64,000 bases of DNA from Datura wrightii (GCA_035772735.1 JASDFA010000003.1:126967001-127031000), one strand, 5' to 3'; positions 12,332 to 25,055 are shown, numbered from the stretch's first letter. Made by a program: numbers and translations. Notes: generated from the letters alone by a model not told the origin.

Positions 12332-14154
12332 ATACTCTTTCACTTTGAGGAGTGGATTTGGACGTTATCAGCATGCAAAAATATAAAATATAATCAAGAA
12401 TGACACAATATAAGCCTCAATAATTAATCATGTCATAGTAATGGAATACAATCCATACATATCATGTGAGCAATACCGCATCTATCTGATATCATAATTA
12501 GAATTTGGGCTCACATATTTGCAAAGTTCATCAATCTATGAAGAGAGCAACATCGTATCTAACCGATGCCAAAAACTAAAAATTATGCTCACATATTTAG
12601 AGAGTTCATCAATTTATCAAGTGAGCAAAACCACATCTAACATCACAAATTAGAAAGCAAGTTCACGTATTCAAAAAGTTCAATAATTTATCAAGTGATG
12701 AACACTGTATCTAACATATGTCATAAACTAGAAATCATGCTCACATATTAATTAAATTCATTAATTCAAAAAGATTAGTTTCTAATTTTCCATAACATAA
12801 CACTATAATTGCTCGTCATCTCATTTATACGGGACTTCCATTAACCATTACCCCCTTTAAACAATCAATAATTGCATTAAAAAATTTATAAAGAGTCGAA
12901 GAAAGTCTCAACTTTCCTTTAACCGAAGCGGACCAATCTGATGAAATATGTAATCTACATAAGTATACGAGTCCATAGAAACCCATATTTTAATAAAAAG
13001 AATCGTCTAAAATTGGGCTAGAAAGTCAACCCCTAGCCCTCGTGTCGAATATGGAAAATTCTTTCAAAATTGAAAAGCTTTGATGTCGAAAATAAGCAAT
13101 CATAGATTGTTAATCGACCCCCAAATTAAGAAATCTCAAAAACCCCACCTTAGGTCACAACCACTAATTTTTACCCATTAAGACATTAATAAAAAGATAA
13201 ATAGGCCGGGAAAATATAATAAGGAGGTTAGAATCTTACCCCATAAAGAATATGAGCAGAACTCCTCCAAGATCTCCCACAATTGAGGTCCAAAGCTCTA
13301 AAAATGAGATAGAGAAGAACCCCAAAAAGTTTGAAATTTGATACATATAACTGCCAAGGGTTATCATAATTGTGAAGGGGTTATCAAAATTGTGAACAAC
13401 CCGACTCAGTTTGCCCCTATGATATCGTAATCGGGAGCTGCAAATGTCTCAATTGCAAACCTGCCCTGTCACTACCAGTCCTCGCAAATGTGAAGCCAAA
13501 TGCTGCAAATATGACTCAATAGTCAACTCTCCGATATTGGAAATGTGATCCCTAATTTTTCGACTGCAACTTTCTTCTTGTTAATCATACTTCACAATTG
13601 CAATTCCAAATCTCGCAATTGTGGTTTTCTCCCAAGACTATAAACTTAGCAATTGTGAACTCATATTTTGCAATTGCATACAACACTAGATACAATAGCA
13701 CCAACAAATTTGAAATTCAACTAAAATTCCAAATGGACTCTTGAGCCCATGGAAATAAACCAAATATGTAGATTGACTAAAATCCACATTCTAGACCTAT
13801 TGAAATTATCAAATCTCCGATCTAAGATCGTCTTAACCAAAAGTTGACCATTGTCAATCTTAAATTCCTTAAACTTCAAAAATTCCAAACCCATTGCTTG
13901 AATAATCTCTGAGCACCTCACGATCCATAACAATCGTCCAACTATGTAAAAAATTACCTCCCAAATGTATGGTCCTATTAGAATTTGAATCCTAGTTCGG
14001 TAACTCAAAGTGTTGACTCTGGCCACACTTCTCAAACTTTGCTTCTTTCAAAACTGAAAATCTCTCCTGATACCCGTTTGATCATCTTGAGAATCATATC
14101 ACCCATCCCCAAAGGTTATAAATAACATAATGAACCCACATAAAGGGTTAAACT
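12332..14154. other. Unassigned AT-rich stretch, probably an old LTR fragment
   Basis: No convincing gene. It holds a four-copy repeat of about 77 bp (12466-12773). Scattered GCAATTGTGA/GCAAATGTGA motifs at 13440-13670 resemble a style seen in plant gypsy LTRs. The minus strand near 13240 reads GGGGTAAGATTC, which looks like a splice donor. The 104-codon minus-strand ORF at 13721-14035 has no recognisable domain. Assignment to an LTR is inference. Confidence 0.4.
12466..12773. repeat. About 77-bp tandem repeat, four diverged units
   Basis: Units start at 12466, 12544, 12621 and 12695. Each begins GTGAGCAA or a close variant, then has a variable part, then GCTCACATATTT and AGTTCATCAAT. The units differ from each other by substitutions and small indels. 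Confidence 0.8.
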
Positions 14155-14948
14155 TGCCACACCCCAAGCCTGGCGAGGTATAAGTAGCACCCAGTGCCTA
14201 CTTCATCAAGCAAGCCACTGTAACTCAGCTATGTAGAGAGATATCAAAGTCAATAAGACCACCATAACAAGCTACTATAACTCAGCTATGTAAAGAGATA
14301 TCAATGTCAATAAGATCACCATAACAAGCTTCCATATAAACACAAAATATGGATTGGGAAGGTCTCAATAATAAACTAACAATAATGATAGGATTGACCA
14401 GGCCAGAACTCAACAAATATTAGTAACAAGTAGATAACAAGGCCAAAACAACACAACATATACAGAAGGTTGGCAAGCAAATAAATAGTAAGCTGAATAA
14501 CCCACAAAACAAGCCTAGAAAGCCTCTAGGAGTGCTAACAACTAATAATTGGATAGGTCCTTGGACTATTTGTCAACTATATACAAGAACTCACAATATG
14601 CAAAACTTACTATCTAGAACAACTTCTCCAAAAAGAAAGGAGCATACCAAACCAATCATTGAAAGCAACAAGATCCTATTATAGAGGTTGATCAGGGTCT
14701 CTGTCTGTACCTACAACATGAAATGCAGTATTCCCAGGTGAAGGAACATCAATATGAATAATAAATACTAGTATCTAAGGAGGACTACAACAATTATAAA
14801 TCATGAAGTGTAAACAACTGAATAAAAAGGTACATGAATGGTCTTCATGTGATATATAGAGATCATCTAATACTTTAATCGGGAATAATAGTATATACAT
14901 GTCATCGTAATCGCCTATAGGCCTTTTGATCGAGCATAAGTAAATAAC

Positions 14949-14991
<43 letters not shown>

Positions 14992-16494
14992 GAAAAATAG
15001 AGCCCATCCCCCTGATTATAGCTCATGGATCAATCCATATGCCGTGACATGATATAATGCATAAACTCTATGAATATGACATATATGACTCAATCGTAAC
15101 TCGTAAAATGACTTTGAACTCCTAACATGAATATGATTCTATGACCTTTATGATGTAAGACAACATGATCTTACAAGATTACATTGGAATGATTCAATTA
15201 AGAGAAACAACCTTAGTAACAACATATGAATGAATGACATCTCGAGTAATAATAGAGTTAGCACGTACATACAAGAAGTCTTCACCTAACAAGGCTATCA
15301 AAGTTCAATGAATGATTATTTAAAGACTAGCATCTGTCAACTAGTGCCGTTTTCAAGAGTCTTTCCTAAAAACAATGGTAACATGACCAACGTCAACAAT
15401 TCAAGCTTAACAATATAAGATTTAGACAGTACAAAAATGAGATGAAGTTAAGGAAATGCTTATGTAATAGGGATAGAAGAGATTCAACAAATGGATATTC
15501 ATATATTTATGCTAACAACCATCTATCAATGCCCTTTCAAGGATCTTCTAACACCACAACATATCCACCTGTCACAAATTCAACTTATGCGATTCCGCAA
15601 CCAAATATACGATTCACAAGCTTTACGATAGTAAGAATTTCAATACTTATGTAAAGGATTATGATCAATTATTCAATTCATATGGTCAATATTAGTAATT
15701 CTAGGAGTAGGATCAATGCAACAAATGATTAACAAATTCAATTTGACTATAACTTAAGACATAAGATTTGTGCCATTGTAATAAAAGATTACACCTTTAT
15801 ATACCTAGTAAGCCTTGTTCGTTAATTAAAACTATCTTCATGTTACACCTCCAATAGCTACTTCAAAAACATATCAATACAACCTAGTACCAAGATAAAA
15901 TAGTCTGTAATCACCTACAATCAAGAATACACAATATTAATAAGCCGGTGTGCAATGACGATATAGAAACGTAATCTAACTATGGAAGGAAGGATAAAAT
16001 ACTTATTTTAATCTCCAAGAAATATATATCAATAAGGATCTATGCTCTGAGAAGCCATCTCTTCAAAAATTCTGCCAACCAACACTAAATTTCAGAAAAG
16101 AACGCATTCTAGACGAGCTCCACACTTTCTTGAACTTGATTCTAGCTTGCATCGTATTTACATGGAAGATTTCCTTTGAATTTACAATTGAAACCCTAGG
16201 GCAATGCTGGGAGGGGTGAGTTGGTAGGTTAAAGAAATGTTTGGGTTAGCTAAAATAACATAAGGCATAGAGAAATATAGGGTTTCCCATTTGCCTTGGC
16301 GCGATGCGGGGGTGCTACCATGCTACATTGCACCAAGCTATTTTCCGGATATTTGGGAATTTTTCATTCTTTACGTTATATTTCATCTATGACCTCAACC
16401 CCCAACTTTTCCAAATATATAACACGTGGTAATTCAACTCATGTACTTTACATACATGTGATGGATTATTAGTTATAAAATACAAGGTGTAACA
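14155..16494 (-). repeat. G2 3' LTR (2340 bp)
   Basis: Plus strand starts TGCCACACCCCAAGCC and ends GGTGTAACA. The first about 770 bp match the truncated right copy (60474-61253), for example around ATATCA..GTCAATAAGACCACC. A GC-rich patch lies at 16299-16350 (GGCGCGATGCGGGGG). Confidence 0.85.
14949..14990. repeat. Compound microsatellite (AT)10(GT)11
   Basis: Perfect dinucleotide run inside the G2 3' LTR. The matching place in the right LTR copy is lost to the G7 insertion at 61254. Confidence 0.97.
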
Positions 16495-16511
16495 TCCTCC
16501 CCTCCTTAGAA
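16495..16511 (-). other. Polypurine tract of G2
   Basis: The minus strand reads TTCTAAGGAGGGGAGGA just before the LTR. Confidence 0.75.
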
Positions 16512-16741
16512 TCATTCATCCTCAAATGAGAATTGCGCTTATAAAGTAAAGTCCTTCTAGGAATTTACTAAAAATTTTGCTGAGTTTCCTTATAAATTGG
16601 ACTATCTCATAGCTTTAAAACTTGAAAGATTCAATCACAGCGCTTTATGAGGGCGATACAATTCCACATGACCAATATATAGACATAAACATTCCTTCAA
16701 GTTAAATCATTGACATAAATACAAAAGACATTCAGAGGTAC

Positions 16742-17907
16742 CTACATCGCATTTTCAAGCCGTGAACAACTGATGTATTTCTTCCTTATCTCTTCCTGTG
16801 CTTCCCACGGTATTTCCTCAACATTATTGTTTTTCCACAATACCTTTACTGAAGCTACTTTCTTAGTCCTAAGCTTTCTGATCCAATGATCTAGGATAGC
16901 AATCGGCACTTCTTCATAGGACATGCATTTAGATATTTGAACATCTTTAATAGGCATTCTACATGAAGGATCTTCTAAGCACTTTCGTAGCATCGATATG
17001 TAAAGTACAGGATGGACTGCTTCTGATTATGCAGGAAACTCAAGTTCATATGCTACCTTTTCTATCCTTCAAAAAATTCTACAAGGTCACATACCTTGGA
17101 GTTAGCTTCCACTTCATAACGGCCTTCGTAGATGAAACCTTTATGAAGACCTAATCACTAACATCAGATTCTAATTCCCGGTGATGTACATCTGCATAGG
17201 ACTTTTGCCTACTATAAATATCTGCAATCTCTCTTTGATGAGTTTTACTTTATCCATTACTTGATGAACCAAGCAGGCCTAAAAACCCTACTTCCCCAGC
17301 ATCAAACCAACCAAACCTCAAACCAACTGACTGAAGATCTATATTTTCATCCATAAAGAGCCTCATATGGGGCAATTTGGATACTCGTATGAAAACTATT
17401 GTTATAGGAAAACTCAATAAGAGGTAAGTGGTCATCCCAACTTCTTGTGAAATCCAGCACACAAGCACACAACATATCTTCAAGTATCTAAATGCTGCAT
17501 TGGACTTGTCCATTAATCTTAATTGAAAATTTGTACTAATATTTACCTGTCTACCTACACCTCTCTGGAAATACTTCTAAAAGTTCATTGTAAATTGAGC
17601 TCCAATATCTGAAAAATGGATACAGGAACACCATATAGTCAGACTATCTCCCGAATGTAGAGAGTGGCATAATCTTCTGTTGCATAAGTAGTCTTAACTA
17701 AAATAAAATGAGCTGACTTTGTTAATCTGTCTACAATAATCACCCCAATTGAATCATACTACCAGCCAGTGTGAGGCAAATCAGTAATGAAATCCATATA
17801 GATCACCTCATATTTCAATATCAGAATCTCTATATTCTGTGTTAATTCTCTAGGCCTCTAGTGTTTAACATTCACTTGCTGATACTTCAAGCACTGGGGT
17901 ACAGTTT
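16742..17907 (-). pseudogene. G2 integrase (C-terminal half) and chromodomain, degenerate
   Basis: The minus strand gives a chromodomain-type tail in an 83-codon ORF (16742-16993), with SYEEVPIAILDHWIRKLR, VASVKVLWKN and PWEAQEE; the aromatic and acidic positions expected of chromovirus integrases are kept. Upstream are pieces of the integrase core (17250-17700). At the right end come QCLKYQQV-type residues of the HHCC region, where the sequence is cut by G3 at 17908. Stops and frameshifts occur throughout. Confidence 0.8.
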
Positions 17908-20334
17908 TTTAACACCAAAAAATTTGCTAATACTAAACCCAAGACTAGTGGGTTAAGATATTTTAATGCCTTAGACTTTTGGGCTATGTTTGAAATTATT
18001 CTAGGTATGCGGACAGACCCAAACCTGGTGTATCCTAAGAAAACTGGATCCTAATATAAATTCATAATTGTGATTGGTGCGTTGGATACAAATTAAAGTC
18101 ATAAAAAACCTTTAGCACAAAGTTGAATTGAGAGTCATCTTACCAATTGAGTTTTCCTATAAGTTCTTGCAAGGGTAAATTAAATGATCATATATCCCAA
18201 TTTACAAAGTGAATTTGGATGATTCAATGCATCAAATTAAATCCCTTTGAGTCTTCTTTCCAAAGCATATGACCTTGCGCTAATAGGAGTCCGAAGTAAT
18301 AAGTCATGAGTAGTTTAGTGAAACTGCATCATATCATAGAATGATTCATTAATTGAGTTGTTAAGTAAACTAAAGAATCATTAGGTGACCTTTTAAGTGG
18401 AAAAATTGATGGAAAACTCAAGTTTCAGAGACTCTTGATGACTGGTTAACTTACTATTAAGAGACACGACGAAATCGTCAAGTGAGGCGTCAAGAAAAGA
18501 ACATAAAGTTGGAAATGTCTCCAGTGGCAACGCGCAGTCTTAACGACCCGTTAAGTGGCCTAATGGATCATTGGTTGATCCATTAGGTTTGGCATAGTTA
18601 AATTTTAGCTGGGTTATTAAGGGCGTTATCATAATTTCTAAGTTCAAAACTCCTAAACTACGCCATTTTAAGCCTTGAAAAGGCTATTTTATAGGGATAA
18701 TCTACCCTAGCATATTGATTCTCTTCCTAACACTATAAATTAGAAGTTCAAGTTCCTCAAAATTCACTTAGGCTTTTAGAGTTCTTGCTCAAGATTCTTC
18801 TAAGAATCAATTGGGGATTTCAAGACTTGTTGACATCCAATTTCCAGGTATGTAACTTATTCAATGATGGGTTCCTCCACCCTGATGCTCTTTTCTAATC
18901 AAATTCATGATCACCCATTCCCCAAAATAGTAATTTTGAAATTCAAGAGGATATGTGTTGGGTTATGAAATTCCTCCATGATTCTATTATGGGTATAACT
19001 GAATTGATATTAAATTATGATTTCCATGTTGGGGTTATAAGAATTCTTCAAGTCTTCATGAAATTACGATTCATTATGTTTCAAGCATGATTATGGACTT
19101 TTAGGGCTAAATTACTTTTTATGAAATTCTATGATCTATTGTGATTTCAATTCTCACAAGCCTTAATATGTGATTTATGATTTTTGATATGATCTCCTAC
19201 AAGCATTCTTCATGAAATTATGATTTTCAAATACGGAGATTTTCTCAAGCATGTATGATTTTTATAATTATCAAGTTTATGTTTATCTCCAACTTAAGGG
19301 CCTTCTTTCATGGCTAGCTCACGTATTTCAAGCATGTTCACGCATATCATGATTTAAACTAGCCCATGAACTTCATGTATGATTTCACGATATTTATACG
19401 AGCTCTCAAGTGCATGTTTTCTGGAGTAGTGTCTAGCACCGAGTAGGCCCAGTGTTCAGGTAAATTTTGAGGTCTCCAAACTATGTTCCACCATAGGTTT
19501 ATATTCTTGGTTGGCCCTACGGGTCTCTAATAGTGATATCATGCCATTTATGTCCCTTGCCTAACAAGCTTGGGACGGCTCTGCCCACTTGAGTCAGATA
19601 GCTGGGGAATCATGTAAACTCTATCATGATGGTGTTGGTTAAGAAGAGTCCTCTCATTATTCCCTTATGATTTATGAATTGTCATGTTTATGATACTTTG
19701 GCTCAAGTTATGATTTACAAGGTTCCTCTTATGATTATGATTATGATTATGACTAGTTTATGAATAGTTTTGAAAACCTTAGGCCCTCATGGTTTTGCTA
19801 TGATAATCACTTTATGTTTTGAACTTTCATACCCCTACATATTTAATTTGTCCCTTTATTACTTACCTCCGTACTCAATAAATTCCAAGTACTGACCGCA
19901 TACTCCATGATGTATCGTTTCATGATACAGATTTAGACGATCAGACTCAGTTTCGCCGTTAATCTAGTCTCCCGCAGCTTAGTCTAATTCCGTTCCTGTT
20001 TTGGTGAGTCCTCATTTTCTAGGGACCTTTAGCTTAGTATTTGATATTGTTATTTTAGTTTTCAAACTTTATCGAGCTAGTTGGGGATGGTGTCCCATCA
20101 ACTCATCAAATAGTAGTAGAGGCTTATCAGACATTGTACAAATTATCAGCTTTGTCGAGTGTCAACTCTGTTTATGATTTCTATGCTATTTAAACTTCTA
20201 CGTATTCATATTATAGTTATCAAATTTCGCTTGATGTGTGTTCTTTAGTTATTATTTCCATGTCATGGGCCGACTTGGAGCCATTTGTGGTTCTAGATTT
20301 CGTGTCTCAGCTCGAGGTCTCAGCTCTGGTCGTG
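17908..20334 (+). repeat. G3 5' LTR
   Basis: Starts TTTAACACC (canonical TGTAACACC, second base mutated). Its 5' part resembles both 22659-22885 and the G7 LTR near 61696. Its 3' part (CATGTCATGGGCCGACTTGG, about 20263) resembles the end of the G7 LTR at 63770-63790. The exact end is set at about 20334 (GGTCGTGA) by that comparison. The expected primer site just after it is absent. Confidence 0.8.
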
Positions 20335-20477
20335 AAGAATTTCTACAATATCTTTGTTCATGCCATTCCATGGTGTGACTGGTGACTCTTGATTAGAGCT
20401 CAAACTTGTAATATCTTCTTGTTTAAGGGGACATAAGATTCTTAGAGGATAATTTTAGGTTTTCAGAGAAGACAAAT
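20335..20477 (+). other. Deletion junction of G3
   Basis: Between the LTR end and the RNase H remnant. The primer site, gag, protease and most of RT that should lie here are missing. Nothing else is recognised in these bases. Confidence 0.6.
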
Positions 20478-20840
20478 GGTTTTGTTGTGTACTGTGATGT
20501 CTCTAGGGTTGGTCTCGGTTGTGTATTAGCGTGACATGGTAAGGTCATTGCATACGCCTATAGATAGCTTAAGACTCATGAGAAGGACCACCTGACACAT
20601 GACCTAAAGCTGACGGCCATGGGGTCTTCTTGAAAATCTGGAGGCACTACTTGCATGGAGCGTATGTGGATGTGTCAACTGATCACAAGAGCCTTCATAA
20701 TATGGTCACTTAGAAGGATTGGGATTTATGACAAAGGGGATATCTAGAGCTTCTCAAGGATCACGATATGAGTGCCCTTTTATCATCTAGGCTAGGCTAA
20801 CATAGTGGCTGATGCCCTTAGTGGATTGTCCATGGAGAAC
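20478..20840 (+). pseudogene. G3 RNase H, degenerate
   Basis: Reads GFVVYCDVSRVGLGCVL (first catalytic Asp visible), a TGA at 20532-20534, then GKVIAYAYR, a TAG where related copies have Gln, LKTHEKDHLTHDLKL and STDHKSLHN. It would remove the RNA strand during cDNA synthesis. It is inactive because of repeated stops and lacks an upstream RT. Confidence 0.8.
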
Positions 20841-21044
20841 ATGTCCCACATATAGGATGGGAGGAAGGAGTTGTTGAAGGATGTGCATCAACTTGCACGG
20901 TTAGGGGTTTGCCTTGTTAACTCGACAGAGGATGGTGTCATTATTTAGAATAGCTCCAAATCTTCTTTGGTGACTAAGGCCAAGGTTAGGAATGATGAGG
21001 GTCGTATATTAGTGAAATTGAAGGAAGCGATTTAGAATTAGAAG

Positions 21045-22330
21045 GTGGAGGCCTTCTCCCAAGGGGAAGATGGTGTACTTCGATATCAAGATTGCTTATA
21101 TGTTCCAGGTGTTGATGACTTGAGGGAGTGGATGTTGGGTGAGGCTCCTGACTCTCGATATTTTATCCACCCAGGTGCCACCAAGATGTACCGTGACCTA
21201 TGGGAAGTTTATTTTTGGAATGGCACGAACAAGGACATGGCGGAGTTAGTGACTAAGTATTCAAATAGTCAGCAAGTGAATGTTGTGCATCAGAAACCTG
21301 TAGGTATGCTACAATACATTAGTATCCCCACTTGTAAGTGGGAAGAGATCAAAATATACTTCATCACAGGGTTGCCTCGTACTCGCCGATAGTATGACAC
21401 TATTTGGGTGGTTGTGGACAAGCTAAACAAAATAGCATATTGTCTTACCGATCAAAACTATCGATTCAGCTGAGGACTATGCTAGATTATACATTAAGGA
21501 GTTAGTCTAGTTGCATGGACTGCTATTAATCATCATCTTGGACAAAGGTACTTAGTTCACCTCTCAGTTTTGGAGGTCATTTTAGAAGGGATTTGATACT
21601 TAGGTGAAGCTTAGCACAAGTTTTCACCCTTCGAAAGATGGCCAGGCCGAGCTGACCATTCAGACTATCGAGGATATGTTAAGAGCATGTGTGATTGATT
21701 TCAAAGGTAGTTAGGATGATCACTTGCCTCTCATTGAATTTTCCTACAACAACAGTTGTCACTCCAGCATTTAGATGGCTCCATTTGAGGCTCTTAATGG
21801 GCAGAGGTACAGATCACCTATTGGTTGGTTCGAAGTCGGTGAGGCTACATTGATAGGGCCAGATTCAATTCATGAGGCTATGGAGAATGTCAAACTTATT
21901 AGAGAAAGGATGAAAATAACTCAGAGTCAACAAAAGTCTTATGCAAATTTTAGACGGAGAGAGCTTAAGTTTGAAGTGGATGATTGGGTGTTTTTGAAAG
22001 TGTCTCCCATGAAGGGAGTGACGAGACTCAGAAAAAAAGGAAGCTTAGTCGCTGATATATTGGCCCATACAGGATTTTGAGACAAGTTGGCAAGGTGGCT
22101 TATGAGGTTTAGCTACAAGTGGAGTTAGCTTCAGTACATCCAATTTTCAATGTATCTCTATTGAAGAAGTGCATTGGTGACCCGACCTTGGTTGTTCCGG
22201 TGGAAAGCATAGGTGTGACATCTAGCCTTAGCTATTATGAGGTTCAAGTTGAGATCCTTGATAGTTAGGTTCAAAAGTTGTGGAATGATGAGGTAGCTTT
22301 AATAATTTTTTCTGTGGAGGAATCAACTTG
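21045..22330 (+). pseudogene. G3 integrase, six in-frame TAG stops
   Basis: The HHCC region (21045-21290) keeps IHPGATKMYRD, but both Cys of the final pair are gone (KYSNSQQV where KCSNCQQV is expected). The catalytic core follows. From 21508 to 21774 one frame carries TAG at 21508, 21553, 21583, 21601, 21712 and 21772. At the sites that can be compared with G6, the intact copy has Gln (CAG) or Trp (TGG). After the last stop the frame is open to TGA at 22078-22080 and covers the end of the core and the GPY/F start (SPIGWFEVGEA, FLKVSPMKGVTRL). A degenerate chromodomain follows to about 22330. Confidence 0.85.
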
Positions 22331-22641
22331 TCGAGGGAGCTACCTCGGAAGCAAAAGAACATATGATGGCTAAATACCCGCATTTATTTCCTTCCAGTTT
22401 TGTTCCAGCATGAGGTATCAGTTTCCTCCTTAGTACTCTATTCAGTTTCAAGTCCAATTCATTTCACTTAGTTCCTTTCATGTTTTAGCATGTATGCCTG
22501 AATCCGAAGTTCATTTTACTCATGTATCTCAGTCCAGAGTCAATCACTCCATCAACTTTCAGTTTTGGATAATCAGCATTTGAAATTTCAGTTCCTTCCC
22601 CTGCCTTTCAATATGTTTAACCCACATTTGAGGACAAATGT
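22331..22641 (+). other. G3 3' untranslated region
   Basis: No ORF or domain. It ends in the GAGGACAAATGTTCCCAAG stretch typical of the region before the polypurine tract in these elements. Confidence 0.6.
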
Positions 22642-22658
22642 TCCCAAGAGGGAGATAA
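22642..22658 (+). other. Polypurine tract of G3
   Basis: TCCCAAGAGGGAGATAA immediately before TGTAACACCC, the 3' LTR start. Confidence 0.8.
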
Positions 22659-22885
22659 TGTAACACCCAAAGAGTCCCTAACACTAAACCTAAGACTAGT
22701 GGCTTGAGATATTTTAACGCCTTGGACATTCATGCTAAGTTTGAATCCACTCCAACTATGTGGAAAGACTCAAACCTGATGAATCCTAAGAAAACTGGGT
22801 CTTAATATCAATTCTTAAGTGTGAGAAGTGCGTTAGATACAAATTAATGTCATAATGAACCTTTAACACAAAGTTGAGTTGAGAG
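22659..22885 (+). repeat. G3 3' LTR, first 227 bp only
   Basis: TGTAACACCC start. Matches 17908-18145 of the 5' LTR, then is cut at 22885 by the LTR of G4. The rest of this LTR is not found on the other side of G4. Confidence 0.85.
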
Positions 22886-25055
22886 TGTCACGCCCCACCT
22901 TGGGAGGCATGACAGGCACCTAGTTCCACACTAGAATATGAACTAACCTGACTGGACTGGTGCACTTCTGGTGCACGCTTGAAACATAATTCAAGAAAAG
23001 GACGAGCTATATCTTGGCTATAAATAAAGCCTTTGGACAACAAGACCACCTGTAAAAGAAAGTAGCTAACCAACAACGACACAATAACAGGGATCCTATG
23101 CGGTCGGATAAGATCACGATGTTGTCTAGTTGTAACTGAATGAAATCAGACATCCATAACTATGCTATAGCTGACAAGGCCACAAACTGATAGCTAAACT
23201 AGGCCTCACGTGGCCATCACGCGAAATGACACATACATAGGCTCCACACGGCCAACAACAAAACTAATAACTGGAAAACTATAGTCTAGAAGCCTCTAGG
23301 AGTGGAATAATGGTCGAGACAAGGCCCCGACCTACTCGTAAATTGTACAACAAAAGAACAAACCTTCTTTAACTATCAACTCCGGAGGGAAGGAGCTGAC
23401 CAGACTACTGACCCTAGTTGATAACTAGGATGGTCCTGAACTACGTCTATCTGCACCTGCAGGCAAGTAATGCAGCGCCCTACGGATGGGTGTCAATACA
23501 ATATGTACTGAATATGTAAGGTAGTATAGTTATGGATGTCTAATTTCATTCAGTTAATCACTGAATGTAAACTTAATAAGCGGCAGTGGTCGGGAAGGAG
23601 GGTAAGAATTTAACCTGAGAAATATCACCGTCTAAAATATATAACTAACAAGTATACATATGCAAACAGAAACCTAACCAGGACCCCATAAGCCTAGAAG
23701 GTACAAATAACACAAAATAACCTACCTGGCCCCCCATAAGCCCCGACAAGTACAAACAATGCACACTTCTGCTATCTGGCTACTAAAAGTTCATAAGAAT
23801 ATTGTAACTTAGGAATACTCATTCTCTGAAGTTGTATCCGAGCCTAATAGGCTCCTGTAGCTGTGTCTTTGTCTGAGCCATCTGGGCTCCTGTAACTAGA
23901 CCCCGAGCCTTGGCTCGACTGTGGGTCATATTGTAACTGGTGTAACTGGATGCCGAGCCTTGGCTCAACTATGGATCATAATATAACTACTGTAACTAGA
24001 TATGACCATCGCGACCTCTATTTGGTGTAACTCAAGACGGCCCTCATGGCCTCAACCTGGTGGAACTCAATATGGCCCTCACAACCTCAATCTGGTGTAA
24101 TTTAGTACAACCCTCATGGCCTCAATCTGGTGTGACTCAATTTAGCCCTCACAGCCTCAACCTGGTATGACTCAATCTGGCCCTCATGGCCTCAATCTGG
24201 TATGACTCAATATGGCCCTCATGGCCTCAATCTGGTATGAATCAATATGGACCTTAGGCAATAACATCTAACCACCCAAACTTCGTAAGAAAAACCAATC
24301 TAACTAGGGTTAACTCTGAAGAGGGTTACTATATCATTATTGTCATCTCAATGCTATTTTTAGCAGCTGACCATAATAGGTCTACTCTAGAGTACTATAG
24401 ATAATTCTATCATACTAACTATATGACGAACGTAACTTGCCGAAAAGGATAGCCTTACATACCTCAAGTGCCTACTTTCATTTAACCGGTGAGTTTAAAC
24501 CGGTAACCGGTAGTGCTATCCAACTGCAACCCCTATACTGAGAAAACAAGGCTAATTTCAATACTGAATTCGACAAATAATGATAACTTTTGATAATAAT
24601 ATCAACTATACTTCAACTATGCATAACTCGGTGAAAACCCACAATTTCTTGAGAGTTTAGAAGGGAGAAATGCTTACGTAATACATGTGGCTGTTTAGGA
24701 TTCAATTTGAAGTGATTCTGAAAACTTTTACTCGACGAGGTTCTGATATGCCGAGCGAAGTTTTGAGAAATAGCTATGTAGAAATGATTCCCTTAGGCTT
24801 AGTACTTGTTACGGGAAGTTAATTTGCATTTGAACGGTGTTTGGTAGTGTAATCGGATGAAAATATAGTGAAAGTAGGAGGGGGTCCATGACAAGGTGCC
24901 CACTGTGGCCTGCCTCCAGCCCTCTCCCATTTGCTAACTCGATGTCGTGCTTATGCGTTCCTTCCTCGAGCCCTTTATCGTATGCGTCGTACCTAAAAGC
25001 CTTAACTTACATACAAATGCACCGATTAAATAATAGGAACTTACGAGTTGTAACA
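22886..25055 (-). repeat. G4 3' LTR (2170 bp)
   Basis: Plus strand starts TGTCACGCCCCACC and ends GTTGTAACA. Compared with the right LTR it has two more units of the internal 35-bp repeat. It lacks the block of over 100 bp that holds the TATA-like run, the two copies diverging after GGATGAAAATA at about 24860. Confidence 0.92.
24024..24233. repeat. 35-bp minisatellite, six units, in the G4 3' LTR
   Basis: Units start at 24024, 24059, 24094, 24129, 24164 and 24199, each like GGTATGACTCAATATGGCCC then TCATGGCCTCAATCT. Degenerate half units flank them on both sides. Confidence 0.92.

Larger units (their letters stand above)
14155..17907 (-). mobile_element. G2 left part: 3' half of a chromovirus interrupted by G3
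   Basis: 3' LTR, polypurine tract, then chromodomain and integrase on the minus strand. It stops at 17907 within the integrase HHCC region, where the LTR of G3 begins. The LTR is of the same family as 60474-61253, so both are proposed to be halves of one element. Candidate target duplication before the LTR: AAACT (14150-14154). Confidence 0.8.
17908..22885 (+). mobile_element. G3: plus-strand chromovirus with gag-PR-RT deleted
   Basis: 5' LTR 17908-20334, RNase H, integrase, polypurine tract, and the first 227 bp of the 3' LTR (22659-22885), which is then interrupted by G4. The two LTR starts match, sharing TAATACTAAAC/TAACACTAAAC, AAGACTAGTGG and GATATTTTAA. The internal region from the primer site to the middle of RT is missing. 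Confidence 0.85.

Noticed and set aside
13721..14035. 104-codon minus-strand ORF before G2
   Set aside because: No recognised domain, AT-rich surroundings, no second copy to test; left as unassigned.
24024..24233. Regular repeats that could suggest a CRISPR array
   Set aside because: Head-to-tail 35-bp units without spacers, inside a retrotransposon LTR of a plant; a minisatellite.
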